This document shows, piece after piece, positions 24,901-34,177 of a stretch of 64,000 bases of DNA (positions are counted from its first letter, which is position 1; each line of letters opens with the position of its first letter). The notes below the pieces were generated by a model. The model saw only the letters and a program-made list of their open reading frames with translations, did no database searches and was not told where the DNA came from. Source of the stretch: Sva-07 sp963793335 (GTDB lineage: Bacteria > Actinomycetota > Acidimicrobiia > Acidimicrobiales > Ilumatobacteraceae). The translations under genes were made by a program, and so were the position numbers. The stretch covers positions 122,233 through 186,232 of the forward strand of contig CAWBZS010000010.1 of assembly GCA_963793335.1 (NCBI GenBank). Direction: 5' to 3'.

Positions 24901-25478
24901 TGCACGCACTCCCCGCCGCCCCGCCACCGGCGCCGCAACGCCAGATGCTCGTCGGCACGTCGCTGGCGGTCGTGGCCATGTTCATGCTCACCGGCAGCAT
25001 GCTCGCCGTCTGGGCGTTGCAGCGCCGTGAGGCCATCGACACGCTCGGCACCTGGCTGCCCGACAGCGTCACTGTGCCCGAGGTGCCCACCAACGTGATG
25101 CTGATTGCTTTCATCGGCATCTGCGTCTTCGGCCAGTGGGCCGTGTGGAGCGCCAAGCGCAACGACCGTGCCCACACCGTGCTCGCGCTCGGCTGTACTG
25201 CGCTCGTCGCACTCCTGGTCATCAACGCTCAAGCGTTCGTGTACGTCCGGATGGGCCTCGGCGCCGCCGACGGCACCTACGCCGTGATGTTCTACGCCAT
25301 CACCGGCATGTTCATGCTGTTGATGATCATCGGCGTCGTGTTCACCACGGTCGCTGCGTTCCGCTACGTCGGCGGTCGTTCCGGCGACCAGGAAATCCTC
25401 GTCTCCCACGCCATCTACTGGTATGCCATGTCGGCGATCTTCGCCGGTATCTGGTTCCTCGTCTACGTCACCAAGTGA
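24900..25478 (+). CDS. COX3-like membrane protein (paralog of oxidase subunit III)
   Basis: 192 residues with five membrane helices. The C-terminus HAIYWYAMSAIFAGIWFLVYVTK parallels YWHFVDVVWIVIFTLVYLIPA of the real ctaE product, but the HFVD element is lost. Its ATG shares one base with the stop of the degenerate COX1-like gene. The two probably make a paired subunit complex, mirroring the COX1-COX3 pair encoded downstream. Family assignment is by this weak similarity and by context. Confidence 0.65.
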   Translation: MHALPAAPPPAPQRQMLVGTSLAVVAMFMLTGSMLAVWALQRREAIDTLGTWLPDSVTVPEVPTNVMLIAFIGICVFGQWAVWSAKRNDRAHTVLALGCTALVALLVINAQAFVYVRMGLGAADGTYAVMFYAITGMFMLLMIIGVVFTTVAAFRYVGGRSGDQEILVSHAIYWYAMSAIFAGIWFLVYVTK

Positions 25479-25486
25479 GCGACTGA

Positions 25487-26635
25487 ATGTTCACCACCGG
25501 TTCCAAATTCCTCATCGGCGCAGCAGTGCTCGCCACGATCTCGGCGATCGCCTACGGCGTGACCCAGGAGGGCGTGATGGGCACGATCGGCCTGATCACG
25601 GCCGCGATCGCCCTGTCCTTCCTCGCTGGCGTCAACATCGCCACGCGCGACGCCAACATCTGGGCCGACGAGATCTCCTCGGTCGAGTCGGCCCCCGCTG
25701 CAGCCCGCACGCCGGCGGACAGCATCTGGCCGATGGCGTTCGCTCTCGGCGCCGTGGTGCTCACCGTCGGGCTCGTCACCTACCAGGCCGTGTTCATGAT
25801 CGGCGTCATCCTGCTGCTCGCCGCCGGCGCCGAATGGACCGCTGAAGCATGGGCCGAGCGTGCGTCGGCCGACAGCGCCCACAACGCCGAGGTGCGCAGC
25901 CGGATCGCCAACCCGCTCGAGTTCCCGCTCGCGGCAGCGATCGGAGCAGGCATTGTCGTGTACGCACTCAGCCGCATCATGCTGTGGTTGTCGAAGACCA
26001 ACACCGTGGTGTTCTTCAGCGTGATGGGCGTGATCATCATCACCATTGCGTTCCTGCTCGCCAATCGCCCGGGCTTCAAGTCGCGAAGTGTGGTCGGCGG
26101 TGTCGCCGTCGTCGTGGTTGCACTCGTCGCCGGTGGTGCTGCTGCAGGCCTCGACGGCGAACGCGACATCAAGGTGCACGAGACCACCGAGGGCCTCACC
26201 GAAGAGGGCTCCGACATCTGCCTGAGTACCGAGGAGTTCGAAGCCGACGAGAAGGCGTCCCAGAGCGTCGCCGCCACCGCAGCGGTTGCCGCCACGATCA
26301 CGCTCACCGAGGATGGCCAACTCGAACTCGAAGTCAACGGTCCGGTCGAGGACCCGTCGATTCTCACGCTGCCACGCTCCAACCCGAACAACGTGGTCTT
26401 CGTCAACGAGTCCGACGAAGAGCGCCGGCTGTCGCTCGATCTCTTCACCCGTGAGTCGCAGGAGTTCGAAGGCGACGAGGACGTCCCCTACGTCGTCTGC
26501 ACCACGCTGGTGGACCCCGGCGGCGAGCAGAACAAGACCATCACCATCGGTGCGCCAAGCATCACTGCCCCCGACGGCTACTTCTTTTTCGTGCCCGGTG
26601 TCGAATCGGCCCGGCTTGATGTGGTTGTGCCGTGA
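25487..26635 (+). CDS. Polytopic membrane protein with C-terminal extracytoplasmic beta domain, cox operon
   Basis: 382 residues. About seven hydrophobic segments occupy residues 1-225. The third and fourth (IWPMAFALGAVVLTVGLVTY, VFMIGVILLLAAGAEW) resemble the IV-like tail of the ctaD product. The last third (about 250-382) is a signal-free beta-rich domain, ITLTEDGQLELEVNGP to YFFFVPGVESARLDVVVP. It looks cupredoxin-like but lacks an evident Cys-His copper site. Its stop overlaps the ctaC start (GTGA), so it belongs to the oxidase operon. Function unknown; a supernumerary subunit is likely. Confidence 0.6.
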   Translation: MFTTGSKFLIGAAVLATISAIAYGVTQEGVMGTIGLITAAIALSFLAGVNIATRDANIWADEISSVESAPAAARTPADSIWPMAFALGAVVLTVGLVTYQAVFMIGVILLLAAGAEWTAEAWAERASADSAHNAEVRSRIANPLEFPLAAAIGAGIVVYALSRIMLWLSKTNTVVFFSVMGVIIITIAFLLANRPGFKSRSVVGGVAVVVVALVAGGAAAGLDGERDIKVHETTEGLTEEGSDICLSTEEFEADEKASQSVAATAAVAATITLTEDGQLELEVNGPVEDPSILTLPRSNPNNVVFVNESDEERRLSLDLFTRESQEFEGDEDVPYVVCTTLVDPGGEQNKTITIGAPSITAPDGYFFFVPGVESARLDVVVP

Positions 26636-27879
26636 GTAACCCTCGAACGAAAAGGCATCAGTTGGAAACCGCGAGTACCTTCAAGGCAATGAGTCGCCGA
26701 ACACGCATCGCACTGGTCGCCGGTCTCGGCGTCCTGGTCGCTGGTTGCGCCCAAGACGCACCGCAGGACACCTGGGATCCCGCTGGGCCGAACGCCCAGA
26801 TGATCAACGATCTCGACTGGATCGTCTTCCCGATTGCGGGAGTGGTCGGGCTCATCGTCCTGACCTTCGTGGCGATCATCGTGGTGAAGTTCCGCGACAA
26901 GGGGCAGCCGATCCCCGAACAGACCCACGGCAAGCCGGCGCTCGAGATCGCATTGACGATCCTGCCGGCGCTGATCCTCATCGGTATCGCCATCCCCACG
27001 GTCGGCACGATCATGGCGCTCAACGAAACCGATGACACCGAGTGCATCGTCAACGTCACCGGCCAGCAGTGGTGGTGGGAGGTCGACTACGCCCAGCAGG
27101 ACGGCTGCGGCGGTATCTCCGAGCCGATCGTCACGTCCGGCCAGATGGTCATTCCGATCAACACGCCGGTCCTCGTGCGTGGCACCAGCCGAGATGTGAT
27201 CCACTCGTGGTGGATCCCGCGCCTCAACGGCAAGCGAGACATGGTCCCGGGTCGTGTCCACACCCTTCGGCTCGAAGCGGACGAGCCGGGCATCTACGCC
27301 GGTCAGTGCACCGAGTTCTGCGGTCTGTCCCACGCCAACATGCGCATGGAAGTCATCGCGATGACCAACGAGGACTTCGAAGCCTGGAAGGCGCAGCAAC
27401 TCGCCGAGTACCAGGCTCCTGAGCCGGGCACGCTTGCTGCCACTGGCGAGTCGACCTTCGTAGCCCAGTGCTCGCGGTGCCACCAGGTCAACGGGCTCGA
27501 AGATTCCGATGGCGACCCGATCATCGCCCGCCCCGACCTCAACGTGTACTCGGGTGCAGCGCCGAACCTGTCGTACCTGATGACTCGCAACACGTTTGCA
27601 GGTGCCACCTGGCCGTTGCTCAACGACGAGTGCCGGGCGAACGTCTACGACGCTCCGTCCGACGAAGTGGGCCAGCTCTACCTCGAAGGCGTCAGCGCCG
27701 AGTGTCTCAACTCGGTGCAGCTGCGCGAATGGTTGCGCAACTCGCCGGCGATGAAGCCGATGTACACCGATCCGGAGAAGCTGGCTGAGACCAACGAGCT
27801 TCCTCGTGGCATGCCGAACCTGGCCCTCAGCGAGGACCAGATCGACGAACTGATCGCCTACCTGCTCGAACGCAAGTGA
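26632..27879 (+). CDS. ctaC: Cytochrome c oxidase subunit II with fused cytochrome c (caa3 type)
   Basis: 415 residues from GTG 26632, with a second possible start at ATG 26689 directly before the lipoprotein signal LGVLVAGC. Two membrane helices follow, then the CuA domain. GQQWWWEVDY is the aromatic patch, HSWWIPRL gives the first His, and CTEFCGLSHANM gives the remaining CuA ligands. A C-terminal cytochrome c domain has the heme site CSRCH (about residue 280). This is the electron entry subunit of a caa3-type oxidase. Confidence 0.95.
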   Translation: MSNPRTKRHQLETASTFKAMSRRTRIALVAGLGVLVAGCAQDAPQDTWDPAGPNAQMINDLDWIVFPIAGVVGLIVLTFVAIIVVKFRDKGQPIPEQTHGKPALEIALTILPALILIGIAIPTVGTIMALNETDDTECIVNVTGQQWWWEVDYAQQDGCGGISEPIVTSGQMVIPINTPVLVRGTSRDVIHSWWIPRLNGKRDMVPGRVHTLRLEADEPGIYAGQCTEFCGLSHANMRMEVIAMTNEDFEAWKAQQLAEYQAPEPGTLAATGESTFVAQCSRCHQVNGLEDSDGDPIIARPDLNVYSGAAPNLSYLMTRNTFAGATWPLLNDECRANVYDAPSDEVGQLYLEGVSAECLNSVQLREWLRNSPAMKPMYTDPEKLAETNELPRGMPNLALSEDQIDELIAYLLERK

Positions 27880-27896
27880 TGGGAGCCCGATAAATC

Positions 27897-29906
27897 ATGG
27901 CCATCATCGAACGACCATCCGACACCTCCACACTCGCTCCGGCGGGTGGTGGCGGCGTTGCAACGGCGTCGACCTCCTACGGCTATTTCCGACGTCCGGT
28001 CGAAACCACCGGTTGGAGGTCGTGGGCGTTCACCGTCGACCACAAGAAGATCGGCATCATGTACGGCGTCGTCGCCATGATCTTCTTCTTCATCGGCGGC
28101 TTCGAAGCCCTGCTGATCCGTGCGCAGCTCGCCCAGCCCGACGGCACGATCCTGTCGGCTGACAAGTACAACCAGATGTTCACGATGCACGCCACCACGA
28201 TGGTGTTCCTGTTCGTGATGCCAATGGCCGCTGCGTTCGCCAACTACATGATGCCGCTCCAGATCGGCGCACGAGACGTGGCGTTCCCCCGTCTGAACGC
28301 ACTCAGCCTGTGGACGTTCGTGCTCGGTGGCATCTTCCTCAACACCTCGTGGTTCCTCGGCGGCGCAGCCGACGGCGGCTGGTTCATGTACGCACCGAAC
28401 TCCTCGGTGCCGTTCTCACCGACCAACGGCGTCGACTTCTGGGTGCTCGGTCTGCTGATGACCGGTGTTGCCTCCCAGGTCGGCGCGGTGAACCTGATCG
28501 TCACGGCGCTCAACATGCGTGCCCCTGGCATGACGTTGATGCGGATGCCGATCTTCACCTGGATGGCACTCGTCGTGCAGTTCCTGCTGCTGTTCGCCAT
28601 CCCGATCATCACCGTGGCGCTGTTCCTGCTGCTGTTCCAACGAAATTTCGACGCCACGTTCTTCAACGTGGCCGAAGGTGCCGACCCGCTGCTGTGGCAG
28701 CACCTGTTCTGGCTCTTTGGGCACCCCGAGGTGTACATCCTCGTCTTGCCCGCCTTCGGCATCATCTCCGAGGTGCTGCCGACGTTCTCCCGCAAGCCGC
28801 TGTTCGGCTACCCGTTCGTGGTCTTCTCCGGTGCGGCGATCGGTCTCGTCGGCTTCGGTGTGTGGGCGCACCACATGTTCGCCGCCGGCCTCGGTCCCAT
28901 CTCGGTTGCGGTGTTCTCCGTGGCCACCATGGCCATTGCGGTGCCGACCGGTGTCAAGATCATCAACTGGACGCTCACGATGTGGGGCGGCAAGTTGTGG
29001 TTCTCCACGGCCATGCTGTTCGCCATCGGCCTGATCGTCCAGTTCACGCTCGGCGGACTCTCCGGCGTCACGCATGCCGTGGCACCGTCGGACACCCAGC
29101 AGACCGACACCTACTACATCGTGGCGCACTTCCACTACGTGATCTTCGGTGGCGCGGTGCTCGGATTGTTCTCGGGCATCTACTTCTGGTGGCCGAAGGT
29201 GTTCGGCAAGATGCTCAACGAGGCCTGGGGTCGCTGGAACTTCTGGCTCATGATCATCGGGATGAACCTCACCTTCGGACCGATGCACATCATCGGCCTG
29301 CAGGGCCAGCCCCGCCGTATGTACGTGTGGACGGAGGCTCGCGCCGGTGAAGGGTTCTTCAACCTCGGGTTCTGGAACCTGGTGTCCACCGTCGGCTCCC
29401 TGATCCTGGGTATCGGCGCCGTGCTGTTCCTCGTGAACGTGTGGGTCAGCCGCAAGAACCCGCCAGCTCCGGCCGACCCGTGGGACGCCCGCAGCCTGGA
29501 GTGGATCACCGAGAACCCGCCGAAGGAGCACAACTTCGACCGGATCCCCACGATTCACTCGCTCGACGAGTTCTTCCACCGCAAGTACGAAGACGTCGGC
29601 GAAGACGGCCAGCACGACTTCAAGCAGGTGCGAACGGGCGAGCAGGTCATCGCCGAAGAGGAGAAGCACGCCGATGCGCACATCCATCTGCCGTCGCCGT
29701 CGTACTGGCCGCTGATCTTGTCGGTTGGCATGATGGTGATCTGCTACGGCGTGATCTACAGCACGCTGCTGCTGGCAGCCGGCGCCGCGATCTGTGTGCT
29801 GGCGATCTTCGGGTGGGCGCTGGAGCCGCCGACGGCCGATGACAGTGAATTCGACCCGCCGGCTCCCGGCGGCGACCAGCCGAGCAAGGAACTCGCCAAT
29901 GTCTGA
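27897..29906 (+). CDS. ctaD: Cytochrome c oxidase subunit I
   Basis: 669 residues with all catalytic ligands: MFTMHATTM (heme a), WLFGHPEVYILVLP (CuB His and cross-linked Tyr), WAHHMF (CuB His pair) and AHFHYVIF (heme a3 and a). After the usual twelve helices the C-terminus adds a cytoplasmic part and two further helices (YWPLILSVGMMVICYGVIY, LLLAAGAAICVLAIFGW). The terminal oxidase reduces O2 and pumps protons. It follows ctaC by 17 bases and overlaps ctaE by eight. Confidence 0.97.
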   Translation: MAIIERPSDTSTLAPAGGGGVATASTSYGYFRRPVETTGWRSWAFTVDHKKIGIMYGVVAMIFFFIGGFEALLIRAQLAQPDGTILSADKYNQMFTMHATTMVFLFVMPMAAAFANYMMPLQIGARDVAFPRLNALSLWTFVLGGIFLNTSWFLGGAADGGWFMYAPNSSVPFSPTNGVDFWVLGLLMTGVASQVGAVNLIVTALNMRAPGMTLMRMPIFTWMALVVQFLLLFAIPIITVALFLLLFQRNFDATFFNVAEGADPLLWQHLFWLFGHPEVYILVLPAFGIISEVLPTFSRKPLFGYPFVVFSGAAIGLVGFGVWAHHMFAAGLGPISVAVFSVATMAIAVPTGVKIINWTLTMWGGKLWFSTAMLFAIGLIVQFTLGGLSGVTHAVAPSDTQQTDTYYIVAHFHYVIFGGAVLGLFSGIYFWWPKVFGKMLNEAWGRWNFWLMIIGMNLTFGPMHIIGLQGQPRRMYVWTEARAGEGFFNLGFWNLVSTVGSLILGIGAVLFLVNVWVSRKNPPAPADPWDARSLEWITENPPKEHNFDRIPTIHSLDEFFHRKYEDVGEDGQHDFKQVRTGEQVIAEEEKHADAHIHLPSPSYWPLILSVGMMVICYGVIYSTLLLAAGAAICVLAIFGWALEPPTADDSEFDPPAPGGDQPSKELANV

Positions 29907-30552
29907 CACGACGATCGATCCGCCGCAGACGGGCGAGGCGGTGCCCGCTGGCTATGACGACGGCCAGGACCACATCGGGCTGGCCCATCACACCACCACC
30001 GGCTTGTCGAACACCAAGCTCGCCATGTGGCTGTTCCTGGGTTCGGAGTGTCTGCTCTTCGGTGGGCTGATCTCGACCTACATGCTGTACCGCAACCGTC
30101 AGGGTGACGCACTCGGCCCCGATCAACTGTGGGACATCCCGTTCACGTCGGCGACCAGCTTCATCTTGCTGATGTCGTCGCTCACCATGGTGCTGTCCGT
30201 CTCGGCGGCCAAGCGCAAAGACGATCGTGGCACCCGCCTCTGGCTCACCGTCACGGCGCTGCTCGGTGGGTTGTTCCTCGCCGGCCAGGTGTACGAATTC
30301 ACGGTGTTCTACCGGGAGGGCCTCGGGTTCACCACGAGCTTGTTCTCGTCGAGCTTCTACACGCTCACCGGTTTCCACGGCGTGCACGTGGCGGTTGGCA
30401 TCATCATGTTGATGTCACTCGTCGGGATGCTGCTCAAGGGCAGAGTCACCGGCGACAAGGCAGAGACGGTCGAGATGATCGGCCTCTACTGGCACTTCGT
30501 CGACGTCGTCTGGATCGTCATCTTCACCCTCGTCTACCTGATTCCGGCCTGA
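29899..30552 (+). CDS. ctaE: Cytochrome c oxidase subunit III
   Basis: 217 residues from ATG 29899. The seven-helix subunit III pattern is present: NTKLAMWLFLGSECLLFGGLI, then QVYEFTVF, FYTLTGFHGVHVAVGI and GLYWHFVDVVWIVIF. Subunit III stabilises the catalytic core. The start lies inside the ctaD end, so the two are translationally coupled. Confidence 0.95.
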   Translation: MSDTTIDPPQTGEAVPAGYDDGQDHIGLAHHTTTGLSNTKLAMWLFLGSECLLFGGLISTYMLYRNRQGDALGPDQLWDIPFTSATSFILLMSSLTMVLSVSAAKRKDDRGTRLWLTVTALLGGLFLAGQVYEFTVFYREGLGFTTSLFSSSFYTLTGFHGVHVAVGIIMLMSLVGMLLKGRVTGDKAETVEMIGLYWHFVDVVWIVIFTLVYLIPA

Positions 30553-30553
30553 T

Positions 30554-30901
30554 ATGAGCATCGAAACCGACACCACCGACACCGAGATCCCGAGCCAACT
30601 CGAGCACGACGATCTCTACGACCACGAGATCTCCGACAAGACCTACATCGTCATCGCGCTGTTCCTCGCCGTACTCACCGCGGCCGAGGTGGCGGTCACC
30701 GAGATCGCCGGCATGCCCGAGGCGCTGCTCATTCCGTCGCTGCTCATCATGATGGCGATCAAGTTCTTCGTGGTCGTCAGCTACTTCATGCATCTCAAGC
30801 ACGACGCTGCCATCTTCAAGTTCGGCTTCTACATCGGCCTGGCCGGCGCCATCGTGCTCTATGCGGTGATGATGTCCACGTTCCACTTCTTCATCGACTG
30901 A
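30554..30901 (+). CDS. ctaF: Cytochrome c oxidase subunit IV-like protein
   Basis: 115 residues with an acidic cytoplasmic start and three membrane helices. The central FFVVVSYFMHLKHD is the mark of prokaryotic COX4/CyoD-type subunits. It begins one base after the ctaE stop. The small subunit is thought to assist assembly or stability of the oxidase; the symbol is by position and family. Confidence 0.88.
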   Translation: MSIETDTTDTEIPSQLEHDDLYDHEISDKTYIVIALFLAVLTAAEVAVTEIAGMPEALLIPSLLIMMAIKFFVVVSYFMHLKHDAAIFKFGFYIGLAGAIVLYAVMMSTFHFFID

Positions 30902-30926
30902 AACGCGCCTCGAGGGGGCGCCCCCC

Positions 30927-31868
30927 ATGCTCGCCCAAGTGCTCGATCCCTGGAGATTCCAGCTCCACCCCGAAGTCTGGGTGCTCGTCGCATTCCTGAC
31001 CGGCTCCTACATCTACATGGTGCGTGTCATCGGTCCGAAAGCCGTACCTGCCGGCACCCCTGCGGTCACGCGGTTCAACATCGGCTGCTTCGTGGGCGCC
31101 ATGGTGATGCTGTGGGTTGCCAGTGACTGGCCGGTGCACGACATCGGTGAGGAGTACCTGTACTCGATGCACATGTTGCAGCACATGATGCTGAGCTACT
31201 TCCTGCCGCCACTCGTGCTGATGGCGACGCCGCAATGGCTGCTGCGGGTGCTCATCGGAGACGGCAAGTTCTACCGAGCGGTCGCCTTCATGTGCAAGCC
31301 CGTGATCGCGGCGGTGGTGTTCAACGCGGTGATCATCATCACTCACATTCCCCAGGTGGTCACGGCGTCGGTCGACAACGGTCCGCTGCACTACTCGTTG
31401 CACTTCGCGGTGGTGATCTCCTCGCTGCTGATGTGGATGCCGGTCGTCGGTCCACTGCCCGAACTGCAGATGAAGCCGTTGGGCAAGTGCGTCTATCTCT
31501 TCTTGCAGTCGCTGGTCCCGACGATCCCGGCCGCATGGCTGACCTTCGCCGAGGGTGCGGTCTACGAGACGTACGATCAGCCGATCAGGGTCTGGGGACT
31601 CTCCGTGCAGCACGATCAACAGCTCGCCGGTGCGATCATGAAGACCGGCGGCGGCATCTTCTTGTGGACGATCATCATCTTCTTGTTCTTCAAGCGTTTT
31701 GCCGGTGGGTTCAACGCGGCGAACAAGGACAGCTACAAGCGCCGGCATCCATTGATGCCCGAGGCCGAACTCACCGGCGATCCAGTCACCGACGAGGGTG
31801 CTCCGCTGACCACGGCCGACATGGAGCGGGAGTTCGCCCAGATCCCCGCCCGCACCGACGACCGCTGA
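30927..31868 (+). CDS. ctaG: caa3-type oxidase assembly factor CtaG
   Basis: 313 residues with about seven membrane helices. YSMHMLQHMMLSYFLPPLVLMATP and LHYSLHFAVVISSLLMWMPVVGP with their conserved histidines are typical of the CtaG/caa3_CtaG family. These proteins act in CuB insertion or oxidase assembly and differ from Cox11-type CtaG. It ends the cox operon, 26 bases after the subunit IV gene, and is followed at once by REP-like hairpins. Confidence 0.9.
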   Translation: MLAQVLDPWRFQLHPEVWVLVAFLTGSYIYMVRVIGPKAVPAGTPAVTRFNIGCFVGAMVMLWVASDWPVHDIGEEYLYSMHMLQHMMLSYFLPPLVLMATPQWLLRVLIGDGKFYRAVAFMCKPVIAAVVFNAVIIITHIPQVVTASVDNGPLHYSLHFAVVISSLLMWMPVVGPLPELQMKPLGKCVYLFLQSLVPTIPAAWLTFAEGAVYETYDQPIRVWGLSVQHDQQLAGAIMKTGGGIFLWTIIIFLFFKRFAGGFNAANKDSYKRRHPLMPEAELTGDPVTDEGAPLTTADMEREFAQIPARTDDR

Positions 31869-31871
31869 CGC

Positions 31872-31930
31872 CCCCCGAGCCCGGGTCTCGGGGAACCACC
31901 AAGGTTCCGCCAGCCCGGGTCTCCGGGAAC
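31872..31930. repeat. Two inverted copies of the REP-like unit after ctaG
   Basis: Units at 31872-31896 and 31902-31930 are reverse-oriented copies of the three units at 21982-22072, sharing the CCCGGGTCTC core and GGAACC ends. The first starts four bases after the ctaG stop, where it could end or stabilise the cox transcript. Confidence 0.7.
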
Positions 31931-31985
31931 CTTGGCGGGGGAACTCACTCGGGCGCTGTGCCTGTCGGCCAGTAGATTCATCGGC

Positions 31986-33326
31986 GTGATCGATCAGCGG
32001 CTCCTACGCACCGACCTCGACGGCGTCACCGCCTCCCTCGCCCGTCGGGGCGATCCGTCGATCCTCGTCGATGTCGCACGCGCCGCCGGACTGGACACGC
32101 TTCTGCTCGAACTGACCTCGCAACGCGATGCCATCCGTGCGCAGATCAACTCCCTGTCCAAGGACGTCGGCCGCCTCCGCCGCGACGGTGACGTCGACGG
32201 TGCAGCGCGCCTGCAGGCCGAGAGCCGAGCCCTTGGGGAGCAGGAACAAGCACTCGCCGATGAGCACGCCGCGATGTCGGTGGAACTGAATGAACTGTTG
32301 CTCGGCATCCCCAACCTCCCGCATCCCGACGCGCCCGACGGCGCAGATGACCGTGACAACCCGGTGATCGTGGGCCCGATCGGCCTCGAACCCGAGATTG
32401 CGGAGTATCGGCGTGTGCCGCACTGGGACACTGCCGAAGCGCTGGGCATCCTCGACAACGAGCGCGCCGTGAAGATCTCAGGATCGATGTTCACGATGCA
32501 GCGCGGCGCTGGGGCCACGCTCGCCCGTGCCCTCTGCCAGTACGGCCTCGACCTCAACGCGGACGTCCACGAAGAGGTGCGTGCGCCATCGCTGGTCAGC
32601 ACCGCGACGCTCACCGCCACGGGACAGCTGCCCAAGTTCGCAGACGACGCCTACGCGATCGAACGTGACGGGCTGTGGTGCATCCCGACTGCCGAGGTGC
32701 CGCTCACCTCGATCTATGCGGGCGAGGTGATCGACGACACCGATCTGCCGATCCGGGTGATGGCTCACAGCGCCTCGTATCGGCGTGAGGCGGGCTCGGC
32801 CGGACGCGACACCCGCGGGATGCTGCGTGCCCACGAATTCGACAAGGTCGAGATCCTCGCCTTCGCGACGCCCGAGCAAGCTCCTGACCTGCTTGTCGAC
32901 ATGGTTGCTCGGGCCGAGCGGGCGATCGCAGGTCTCGGTCTGCCGTACCGGACCATCGAGATCTGCACCGGCGACATGGGGCAGAGCCACCACCGCAGCT
33001 TCGATGTCGAGGTGTACGCGCCCGGTTGCGACACATGGCTCGAGGTGTCGTCGATCAGTTGGTTCGGCGACTACCAGGCCCGCCGGGGCGCGATCCGGTT
33101 CAAGCGGCACGACGCGGATGGCAAGCCCATGAAGGGCACCGAGTTCGTGCACACGCTGAACGGATCGGCGCTCGCTGTGCCGAGGGTGTGGGCGGCGATC
33201 ATCGAGAACTACCGCAACGAGGACGGATCGGTCACCGTGCCGGAGGTGCTCCGCCCCTACATGCGCGGTATCGACCGGATCGAGGCTCCCACATCTCGCA
33301 ATGTCAGCGCAGCTGCGCAAAGCTGA
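31986..33326 (+). CDS. serS: Seryl-tRNA synthetase
   Basis: 446 residues starting at GTG 31986, which matches the family start (VIDQRLLRTDLDGV) and has TAGATT seven bases upstream. The N-terminal coiled-coil arm spans about 30-105. Class II motifs follow: TAEVPLTSIYAGE, the motif 2 loop YRREAGSAGRDTRGMLRAHEFDKVEI, and motif 3 NGSALAVPRVWAAIIEN. It charges tRNA-Ser, one of which is encoded at 5.0 kb. Confidence 0.97.
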   Translation: MIDQRLLRTDLDGVTASLARRGDPSILVDVARAAGLDTLLLELTSQRDAIRAQINSLSKDVGRLRRDGDVDGAARLQAESRALGEQEQALADEHAAMSVELNELLLGIPNLPHPDAPDGADDRDNPVIVGPIGLEPEIAEYRRVPHWDTAEALGILDNERAVKISGSMFTMQRGAGATLARALCQYGLDLNADVHEEVRAPSLVSTATLTATGQLPKFADDAYAIERDGLWCIPTAEVPLTSIYAGEVIDDTDLPIRVMAHSASYRREAGSAGRDTRGMLRAHEFDKVEILAFATPEQAPDLLVDMVARAERAIAGLGLPYRTIEICTGDMGQSHHRSFDVEVYAPGCDTWLEVSSISWFGDYQARRGAIRFKRHDADGKPMKGTEFVHTLNGSALAVPRVWAAIIENYRNEDGSVTVPEVLRPYMRGIDRIEAPTSRNVSAAAQS

Positions 33327-33330
33327 TGTC

Positions 33331-33996
33331 ATGACCGACTGGGCAGCTCCCGACCGACGTTCCGAACTCTGGGGCCGGCGCGTGCAGTACGAGACCGAGG
33401 GCTTGGGAGTCGACGATGTCGACCACGACCCCGTGGCGCAGTGGGGCCGATGGCACGCAGATGCGGTCGACGGTGGTGTTGCCGAACCCAATGCCATGAG
33501 CCTGGCAACGATCGGCGATGACGGTCTCCCCGACGCCCGCATCGTGCTCGTTCGCCAAGCTGACGACCGGGGATTGGTGTTCTACACGAACTACCAGAGT
33601 GCCAAGAGCCGACAACTCGACGCATCGCCCCAGGCCGCCGGCACGTTCGGCTGGCTCGACCTGCATCGGCAGGTGCGCGTCCGCGGCCGCGTCGAGCGCG
33701 TCGACGCCGCCGACAGCGACGCGTACTTTGCCTCCCGACCGCGTTCGAGTCAGCTCGGCGCGTGGGCCTCACCCCAGAGCGACGAGATCGAGCACCGCGG
33801 CCTCCTCGAGGAACGGGTGATCGCGTTCGACGAGCAGTTCGCCGACCGCGTCGTTCCGCGCCCGGACTTCTGGGGTGGTTGGCGCATCGTCCCACTCGAG
33901 TGGGAGTTCTGGCAGGGGCGGCCGAGCCGGCTGCATGATCGTCTCCGCTATCAGCGCACCGCCGGCGGCTGGACCATCAGCCGTCTCGCCCCCTGA
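33331..33996 (+). CDS. pdxH: Pyridoxamine 5'-phosphate oxidase
   Basis: 221 residues from ATG 33331, directly after serS. FMN and PLP site segments are present: ARIVLVRQADDRGLVFYTNYQSAKSRQL, VRVRGRVERV, SRPRSSQLGAWAS and the terminal RLHDRLRYQR with WTISRLAP. It oxidises pyridoxamine or pyridoxine phosphate to pyridoxal phosphate. It is probably in one transcript with serS, since only four bases separate them. Confidence 0.94.
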   Translation: MTDWAAPDRRSELWGRRVQYETEGLGVDDVDHDPVAQWGRWHADAVDGGVAEPNAMSLATIGDDGLPDARIVLVRQADDRGLVFYTNYQSAKSRQLDASPQAAGTFGWLDLHRQVRVRGRVERVDAADSDAYFASRPRSSQLGAWASPQSDEIEHRGLLEERVIAFDEQFADRVVPRPDFWGGWRIVPLEWEFWQGRPSRLHDRLRYQRTAGGWTISRLAP

Positions 33997-34061
33997 TCCG
34001 GTCATCGCCACCCGAAATCGTGCGCGATCGGTGCGCTCACCGTCACGAACCCGGACTATTT

Positions 34062-34095
34062 GGGGTGGGGGCTGGGGTGGGGTTTGGGGTGGGGG
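34062..34095 (+). repeat. G-tract cluster with G-quadruplex potential
   Basis: Six runs of four or five G separated by one to three bases lie between pdxH and the response regulator gene, about 85 bases before its start. The plus strand, which would be the leader RNA or non-template strand of the two-component operon, can form a G-quadruplex. Confidence 0.6.
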
Positions 34096-34177
34096 CTGTT
34101 GCGGGTCGCATCGCAACGATCGGGAAACTGCTGGTGAGCGGGTTGAACCGCGGTCGATGACCGGCGAAGCTGTGCCA

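Noticed and set aside
28416..29909. Long minus-strand open frame opposite ctaD (and similar ones opposite the COX1-like gene and the Tad genes)
   Set aside because: Antisense frames are long because GC-rich codons rarely give stops on the other strand. They are full of His, Arg and Asp and lack any domain, while the plus strand encodes a clear oxidase subunit.
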